From: Pelargonium nanum
Taxonomy: Eukaryota; Streptophyta; Magnoliopsida; Geraniales; Geraniaceae
Reading direction: 5' to 3'
Length of the DNA: 24,555 bases
Assembly: GCA_036897485.1 (NCBI GenBank)
Contig: JAYMTF010001288.1
Location: 1-24,555, forward strand
This document shows, in pieces, positions 18,011 to 24,555 of the stretch. The position numbers and the translations under genes are program-made. The stretch's first letter is position 1. Every line of letters starts with the position of its first letter. The notes beneath the pieces are model-generated. The model saw only the letters and a list, made by a program, of their open reading frames with translations, was not told the DNA's origin and searched no databases.

Positions 18011-19640
18011 ATAATTTTTTTTATTTGTCTTAAAAGAATGAATTAAGAAATTTTGTTCACGAATTAAATTGTTTACTTTTAAACAATAAGTAATTACATA
18101 AAATGGGAGAGCTACCCCCTGTTGTGTAGCTCATTTAATTTAAAAAAAAAAAATAATTACATAAAGATTTAACTGAAAATATTGTACACAAAAAACATGC
18201 CAAAATATGTACACTTCTATTACAAAAGTGGCTCTTATGTGTACATGTCATCAATAATATATGTTGGATTATCAAATCAAGACATAATCTGTAATTGTCT
18301 GAATTAGAAAAAGAAATTATCTTGGTGTGTTAATTATTTTGATACAGTCAATTAATTAAAAAAATGTAAGAATTTTTATGCCACTAAATTATTTATTACA
18401 CTCATTTGAACTATATAGAATTATAAAACTTTAGTAAATTAAAGATCTTTGTGCAAAAAAGATCAATAACTACATTAATATAAGTTGATGTAACTATAAA
18501 TTTATATTCCTTTAAATTCGATTGTTTTCCATATTACTTCATAGGAAATTGTTTTGAAATGATCTTTACTATTTATTTTGAGCAGAATTGGTTTGATTTA
18601 AATTTAATTGAGTTTATTATATGTCAAATTAGTACATTTTCACACATACACACTGTATATTAGAGCTAATAATTCAAATTTTGTGGTCGAAGGTGATCAA
18701 GTAACAGGTTCAAATTCAAATTGACTCACAACAAGTGTGCATTAAATTTCGGGTTTTACATGTGAATTGTGAGAGTGTGGCCCGCGGATTTAAACAAAAT
18801 GAGCATAAAAATGCACGTGTTTCTATCAAATAGTAGTACTTCATTGATTCTTATGTATCTCGTCAGTTAGTAGAAAAAAGTAGAGCCGATAAAATGTTGC
18901 AAAAACACTTGAGTATTTTTACTCATGGTTTGAGTTGCCAAGTCAATTGGATATATAAAACTGCTACAAAAATCAAATCAAAGAAAATTGTCACAAAATC
19001 GATATTGAAGAGACTAAAACTAAATTAGGAATCAATTTGACCCAAAATGATACTAAATAAGAGGAGAAAAATAAAGTTACACGGTTATTTTGGTAAGGAC
19101 AAATCAAACAAATAATAACATGACATCTTGTTGAATTTCACTAAATTTGTAAAATTTATCGTCTTAAATTTAACGCAATATTCTGTTGAATCTACCGAAT
19201 TTTACTAATGAGTCCTAATTATTCTAAAACATAATCTTATTCAATACACATATATCATTAGAACTAACAATTTGGACTTGTATCTACAGATTGAAACCTA
19301 CCACTTTTCAAATCAAGTCGAATTGGACCAATTCGCATGAGTATACATATTTCACATGTAAGATTGGAAATCCGCCTCATTTTCAAGTGAGATATAAATT
19401 CGGTATTCTCAATTCAAACCAGACTCAAATTACATTTTGAAAAATATCTCAAGAAACAGTAAAAATCTGAAAAAATAAATATAAAAAATCAACAAAGCTT
19501 CCAAGTGATAGATAAATATCACGAGCCAACAGATTTATTAGACATTTAGACCCACCTTTTATAGAATTGAACAAATCAAAATAAAATTGTCCAAACTTAC
19601 TATTTTGGGTTTATAGAAAAAAAAAAAAATAAATTTCTTC
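18011..19640. other. AT-rich intergenic DNA
   Basis: Strongly AT-rich with frequent A and T runs and no coding frame. TAGAGCTAATAATTCAAATT at 18661 and TTAGAACTAACAATTTGGAC at about 19259 resemble the left end of the dispersed TIR family, but no partner ends were found. Several TTCAAATT/AATTCAAA words recur at 18670-18720 and 19300-19440. Confidence 0.4.
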
Positions 19641-19663
19641 TAACATTTGTGGGTCCCACACCT

Positions 19664-19669
19664 CACGTG
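19664..19669 (+). promoter_or_regulatory. G-box (distal)
   Basis: CACGTG within CCTCACGTGACC, 284 bases before the TPR start codon. This is a binding core for bZIP and bHLH factors. A TACGTA ACGT core follows at about 19685. Confidence 0.5.
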
Positions 19670-19710
19670 ACCAGAGTCAACGTGTACGTACCTCAGAGGC
19701 TGCGGCCACC

Positions 19711-19733
19711 GTACAAGCCCTCAGAGCTTGTAC
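19711..19733. promoter_or_regulatory. Perfect 8-bp inverted repeat in the TPR promoter
   Basis: GTACAAGC, a 7-base loop CCTCAGA, then GCTTGTAC. It lies between the two G-boxes and about 116 bases before the TATA box. It could be a dimeric factor site; function is unknown. Confidence 0.4.
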
Positions 19734-19756
19734 GCTGAAGACAGCACACAACGTAG

Positions 19757-19762
19757 CACGTG
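19757..19762 (+). promoter_or_regulatory. G-box (proximal)
   Basis: CACGTG within GTAGCACGTGCC, 87 bases upstream of the TATA box of the TPR gene. Confidence 0.5.
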
Positions 19763-19848
19763 CCATGCAACAAATCCTTGTCGTCTATCTCCTGATTCCG
19801 ATCCAACGGCTCAGGTTCACCCATCCCCTGTTTCTCTCTCTACCGCTC

Positions 19849-19855
19849 TATAAAT
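19849..19855 (+). promoter_or_regulatory. TATA box of the TPR gene
   Basis: TATAAAT, preceded by a CT-rich stretch, 93 bases before the start codon at 19948. Transcription would start near 19880. This argues against the in-frame ATG at 19765, which would lie upstream of the transcript. Confidence 0.7.
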
Positions 19856-19947
19856 TAAAGCCTCCACCTTTTTACTTCTCTCAGTTCTCTGTAACTGACC
19901 CAACAACAAAAAACCCAAGAAAAATCAACACTTTTTTTCTCGAGAAA

Positions 19948-22059
19948 ATGCTTCTCAGAAGCTCCTCGACGCCGATCATGAATTCGTGGCTCCCGGACCT
20001 CTCGCCGGAGCCGGAGACCGCTCCTTTCCAGCACAAGAGGACCAAACCAGTGTGCTTCTCGGCGTCGTCGTTTCATTTTCCGGCGGCCACCGCCGGCGAC
20101 GAGAAGAGAGCTTCGCATTTGGTGGCGGAGACCCACCTCCACAGCCCGCCCCGGCCCGTGAAGAAGAACCCGATTCCTCACGGGCTCAGAAACTTAGTGG
20201 CGGAGCCGGAGGAGGCGGAGCTGAAGCTGAAACCCATTTCGAGGTCGTTGTCGTCTCCGATGGAGAGGTTGTTTTCGAGCTCTGGGTTGGGTTTGGTGGA
20301 CGGCGAGGGGTGTGGAGTGGTGGGCAAGGAGCGGAATGTGTTGCAGACTCTGGTTTTGGGCGGTGGAAATGGAAGCGACGGTGGCAAGATCTGCGGCGGT
20401 GGCGGCGGCAGAGGTTCCGGCGGCGGAGATGGTGGTGGGTCCGAGGGTTTTGAGAGTAACAACCATGGGAGTGATAGTACTGATGCTTATTACCAGAAGA
20501 TGATCGAAGCCAACCCAGGAAACGCTTTGTTGCTTGGAAACTACGCTAGGTTTTTGAAAGATGTGAGTAAAAATTTGAACTTTTTTTTATTTGTTGTTGT
20601 TGGTCTGTGATTGATTTTAGTTTTGGAGTTTCTGAGTTTTGATGTTTTGTGTTGTTTAGGTTAGAGGAGAATTGGACAGAGCAGAGGAGTATTGTGGGAG
20701 AGCAATTTTGGCTAATCCTAGTGATGGAAATGTGCTGTCTCTTTACGCTGATCTAATATGGCAGAACCAGAAAGATGCGAATCGAGCCGAAAATTACTAT
20801 GATCAAGCTGTGAAAACAGCCCCAGATGATTGGTAAGAGACTAAGATTCAGTACTTGAATCAATCATTTTTGTTCACATTTCAAGTTAAATTGCTATATT
20901 TGAGCTCTTGCTATGTTTGTTTGTATCTAGAGTGGTGTTTGTTTTGATTAGTATTTTAGGAAATCTCAAATTGTTGGCTTTTGTTTTAGCTCTTCGTAGT
21001 GATTGGATCAAGCTTTCGAATTCATATTTCAGGTTAAATTGCTGTATTTGAACTCTTGCTATGTGTGTTTAACCAACCACATGGGTGTTTGTTTTGATGT
21101 GCAATTTGTCAAACTATCTTCTTTTTCGTGCTTTGATTCGACCATTTTAAGCTCTTCATATGGATAAGTAACGTGAGGAGTGAAGTTGGTTAAAATGGTC
21201 TTTTATGGATTGATTTAGCTGTTCTGTTGTTAGTACCTTAAATAGCTTCTTGGTTCATTATATATTGATTTTAGTAACAAATGGCCGCTTTTTGTTGTGT
21301 TATTTCATGTGGTTTTTCGCCATTATAAACTAGGATGGAACCAATCTTAACTTCTTGGGCTCGGTGTCCTTACTACATTCTAGGACATGGTTGTGTTCTT
21401 AGTACTTGAAGATTACCTTTCAATTAGCACAAAATTTCAAGTTTTACATTGTTTACTTGTTTGAGATAGAGCTTCTCAACTCATTGTAATGATCGAGTTT
21501 GAACTTATTTTCCCTAAAAGATGTGATCTTGCAAGTGGGTTTTTACAATTATAAATGAAATTGTCTTGGATTGGATCTAACTGAACTCCAAATTTCGGTT
21601 TCTCCGATAACTTGTTGTGTTCAACTGTTCATAGATTCTTTGAAATGACCCGTCTTTCAAGTTCATGGTTAACTTGTTTGATATCAAGCTTTTTGAACTT
21701 AATTTTCCTTAAAGATGTGATCTTTCAAATGGGTTTTGGATTGGATCTAACTGAATTCCAAATTTCGGTTTCTCCCATAACTTGTTGTGTTCAATTCTCT
21801 ATAGGCTCTTTGAAATGGCCCGTCTTTTTCCCAATTGTGTGATTCTTGCCACATTTACTTGTTGAAACTGATGCAGCTTCCATGTTTTTGCAGCTATGTC
21901 CTAGCTTCATACGCTCGATTCCTATGGGACGCAGAAGAGGAAGAAGAAGACAATACATCTTATCCCGAGAGGCAACAACAAGAAATCGAACGCTGCTACA
22001 CTTCAACTCCCAAGTTCTTCCAAGGAGCCTCCCTCGGGCCGCCTCTAACAGCTGCATAG
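19948..22059 (+). CDS. TPR-like superfamily protein, 317 aa, three exons
   Basis: Exons 19948-20562, 20660-20832 and 21894-22059 (954 nt, stop TAG). Donors are GTGAGT and GTAAGA; acceptors are TTTAG and TGCAG. It belongs to a plant family of short tetratricopeptide repeat proteins whose role is poorly known; TPRs bind protein partners. The start [16 protein letters not shown] is a family hallmark as I recall it. A Ser/Pro/Glu-rich half follows, with [18 protein letters not shown] (about 93-110), a Gly-rich low-complexity run (about 138-165), then TPR-like helices: [40 protein letters not shown] and [20 protein letters not shown], ending in an acidic stretch ([10 protein letters not shown]). 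The C-terminus [14 protein letters not shown] is unremarkable. Intron 2 is 1061 bp and carries internal duplications. ATG 19948 was chosen because a TATA box lies at 19849. Confidence 0.9.
20883..21100. repeat. Diverged duplication in TPR intron 2 (first pair)
   Basis: A(A/G)GTTAAATTGCT(A/G)TATTTGA, then (G/A)CTCTTGCTATGT, then GGTGTTTGTTTTGAT occurs at about 20883 and again at about 21031, 148 bases apart. Confidence 0.7.
21452..21825. repeat. Diverged tandem duplication in TPR intron 2 (second pair)
   Basis: TTGGATTGGATCTAACTGAA(C/T)TCC, AAATTTCGGTTTCTCC(G/C)ATAACTTGTTGTGTTCAA and TTTGAAATG(A/G)CCCGTCTTT occur at about 21566 and 21736, 170 bases apart. The upstream text (TTTGAACTTA.TTTTCC, AAGATGTGATCTT.CAA) is also doubled. 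The copies remain about 90 percent alike by eye. Confidence 0.8.
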
Positions 22060-22680
22060 TCTCGTTCCCGAGCACGAATCTGAATACTAGTAGTAACACT
22101 ATAGCTGGTAACCTGTAAAATATATCAGCTGAGTAAGTAACTATGATCCTTAAGCCTCTTCTACTTGTTTGAGCATTATATATAAAGCAATTGTAGTCTG
22201 CTACTATAATGCTTTTATACAGTTCCTGAGTCCTGACCATAACTTTCTTCATGTAATTTTCTCTGGAATAAGAAGAAAAATAAGAAGAAAGAGAGGAGCT
22301 TCCTTTGTAAATTTCCTTTCTCTTGTTTTTTTCACTTCTTGTTGTGAAGTGATGTGCAAGAAAGAGAGGGCATGTCTACAATGGAGAGAAGGTTTGAGGG
22401 AGTTCTGAAATTTTGTGTTTAATTTGTGTTTCTTGGTCTTGTACTTATGGTTTCAATCTGGCATATATCAATGGAAAAGAGGCTCATTTGCATGGTTTTT
22501 GTGTATGTGTTTTCAGATTTTCATTGCTTTGAACTGCCAAGAAAATTCTAAAAAAAGGTTTCAGCTGAAGAACAATTTTACAAGGAAAAATATGAATATT
22601 ACAAATAAAATGCTAGATTTGAAAAGTAGATATGACCATGTTAAACGATCTTAAAATGCAAAATAAAGGTTTAGGCACTA
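22060..22680 (+). other. Probable 3' UTR and flank of the TPR gene
   Basis: Sequence after the stop stays moderately complex to about 22500, consistent with a 3' UTR. A purine-rich AGAAGAAAAATAAGAAGAAAG stretch lies at about 22270. No AATAAA stands out near the stop. Open frames here are not protein-like. Confidence 0.35.
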
Positions 22681-24494
22681 GGCAAAGTTGAATGGTCATG
22701 TTTTTTGGCTAACGGAGCTTAAAATAATTTTATATAACAGACATGCACGAAGTGTACGTGCACCAACGTCTTTCAGTTTTAGTATCATTTGTTTCATCTA
22801 ATATTTTCAAATTTTTAGTGAAGACAAATACAAAACAAGTAACCTGAAATATGTAAAGAAATATATGGTGTATTTTAAACCAAATTAATTAGTGGATGCA
22901 ACTGTCCACACACACCTAACTTAGATTGCTCTACATGTCACTTAAATATAAACTTATGCATCGATAAATGTCTTCAAGTCTATCGGTGATTGAAAGATGT
23001 TAATTTACACGTTTATTCACGTATACAATAATCATTATTTGATAATACACATAATTATTTACGAACATATATAAAAGATATACACATACGATGTGTACAT
23101 GCCTCAATCATTAATTTAAATAGTGCATTAGTAAAAGAACGGCGCAAAATAATAAATAAATAAAGACAAATGATGACTTATGATATGATGTTTTGTTTCT
23201 CGTAGGTGCATATTTTCAACACAATTTTCCTTTGGATTTTTCAATCCACCATGTAAACTACGATCATCCATGTTTTTCATGGACTCCATTGGTTATCTTT
23301 GCAACTTGCTAATTGCTATGATGAAACATGTCTTTATACATATATAATAATCAAATTTTATTTTTAAGTCGTTATCTTACGTGTTTTATCATAGAATCAA
23401 TCTATATGATTGCGATTTCTAAAACAAATTACTCACTTGTAGTTAGAGAAACTATTATATGAAAATTATGTCGAATTAGATTATATTTGATTTATAGCAA
23501 GCATTTTCACATTTGACGAGTGTTTTTATGTCATTGTCTCTTATAATTTTTGTGTTTCGCTCAGAAAACAAATCTTTTCACTTTGTACGATTCGATTAAT
23601 TTCAATGCTACGTTGGAGTTTTCAGATTGAACCGACTTTGGTCCAAATATTTTGGTGCTTATTTAATAAATTGTAACATAATGATTGTTGGCACTATTGG
23701 TAAAAAAATCTAGTAGAAAACAATTGGTTAGATTGGTAACATCATAGCATGAATGTGTGGTCACAAGATATAGACTATACTGCACTCACTACTCTCTCTC
23801 ACTGCTCATGAAAATATATTTTTATGTACAATAATTTTATAGTTTGGATCTGCACATGAGAATAAAAAATAGAACAAAAATTATAAGGCTAAACTATAGT
23901 GAGGCACGGTCGTGTTTCAAACTGTGTCAAAAGATCGACCAAACTAATGTTCGTCTGACACAATCTTATATGTCGTGTGTCACTAGTATTACATTTGCGC
24001 CAAGCCCGCCTATCCCAACAATGGCCACACGTTGTGCTGGCTAACCACTATACACGTAATGAAGCAATTCAAGACGTGCCAAAACAACTATTCTAAAGTC
24101 TCGAGTCATAAGTGGAAATGTACCACCAAGTAAAGAGTTGTTCAACTGGCATTTCAATATGATAACTAGATCGATTTTTCACACAACACCGTTAAGTACT
24201 TCACGCCTATGATCCATGAATGAAGGTGGCATTATCATGACACTGTCATGATGATGTCATTAATCAATGTGAGTATATATTCTCATGATTGATGTGGATT
24301 CTACCACACCAACACTAATTTTCCACCTGATGAGTGTGTTTCTCATTCTCATATAACCATAACATGACTTGGAGCTCTAAAATTAATGAGTCTACGAGTT
24401 CTAAGATAACTCGGTTTCTGAGATAGACTTAATCAAATAGTTTAATAGTTGAGTTAAAATGAAACATAAATTTCAAAAAGAAAAAGTTATCTAT
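22681..24494. other. AT-rich intergenic DNA
   Basis: No gene, RNA or complete element recognised over 1.8 kb. Around 23900-24060 the sequence is less AT-rich (GTCGTGT, CAAGCCCGCC, GCCACACGTTGTG) and may be repeat-derived. TATCATGACACTGTCATGATGATG at about 24234 contains a short imperfect palindrome. Confidence 0.4.
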
Positions 24495-24496
24495 TA

Positions 24497-24555
24497 CTCC
24501 CTCCGTTCCAAAATGAGTGTCCTGTTTGTCTAAATTTTTTGTCCCAAAATGAGTG
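24497..24555. mobile_element. Stowaway-like MITE, left end (cut by window edge)
   Basis: CTCCCTCCGTTCC directly after a TA dinucleotide is the classic Stowaway (Tc1/mariner MITE) terminus with its TA target. CAAAATGAGTG occurs twice inside (about 24509 and 24545), as is usual near these ends. The right end lies outside the window. Confidence 0.85.

Noticed and set aside
19765..19947. In-frame upstream ATG that would extend the TPR protein by 61 residues.
   Set aside because: It lies upstream of the TATA box at 19849, and the family start MLLRSSSTP at 19948 is a better match.
20178..20466. Minus-strand and alternative-frame open frames over the first TPR exon.
   Set aside because: They are shadows of the Gly-rich coding sequence.

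Overview
The window is nuclear DNA of a flowering plant, most likely a eudicot. The evidence is AT-rich intergenic DNA, GT-AG introns, plant-only gene families (EPF-like peptide, DUF4050 protein, mitochondrial small heat shock protein), a plant tRNA-Arg and plant transposon relics (MULE, Au-type SINE, hAT-like and Stowaway-like ends). I cannot name the species. There is no prokaryotic, viral or CRISPR-like content.

Layout. 1-905: repeat-derived DNA with a tandem 138-bp duplication and a second direct repeat. 1144-2514: a complete non-autonomous Mutator-like element with a perfect 9-bp target duplication and a GC-rich, internally repeated interior (Pack-MULE candidate). 2963-6212: DUF4050 gene, 5 coding exons, 155 aa, with a 5-nt first coding exon and a GC-AG intron; an Au-type SINE lies in its fourth coding-gene intron interval. 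6530-6840: CCCGACCC-type repeat DNA. 7088-8243: mitochondrial small heat shock protein, 2 exons, 245 aa, with a 306-bp TIR element in its intron. 8789-8861 (minus): tRNA-Arg(CCG). 9422-9473: (AG)26, then an EPF-like secreted peptide gene (9670-10385, 2 exons, 109 aa). 11680-13559: a small putative plastid membrane protein (2 exons, 135 aa). 13560-19640: gene-poor DNA with TIR elements, a tandemly multiplied block at 16619-17248 and SINE-like pieces. 19948-22059: a TPR protein (3 exons, 317 aa) behind a compact TATA promoter with two G-boxes. 22060-24496: AT-rich DNA with no gene seen; a Stowaway-like end runs off the right edge.

The five protein genes are all on the plus strand and are independent transcription units. 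They do not form a pathway or cluster. All splice models were built by hand: each joins in frame, gives a total length divisible by three and ends at a stop, but none is confirmed by transcripts. I found no convincing novel biological system. The points most worth checking are the Pack-MULE candidate, the GC-AG intron with the tiny first coding exon, the in-frame tandem acceptor of the plastid gene, and the multiplied block bounded by TIR-element ends.
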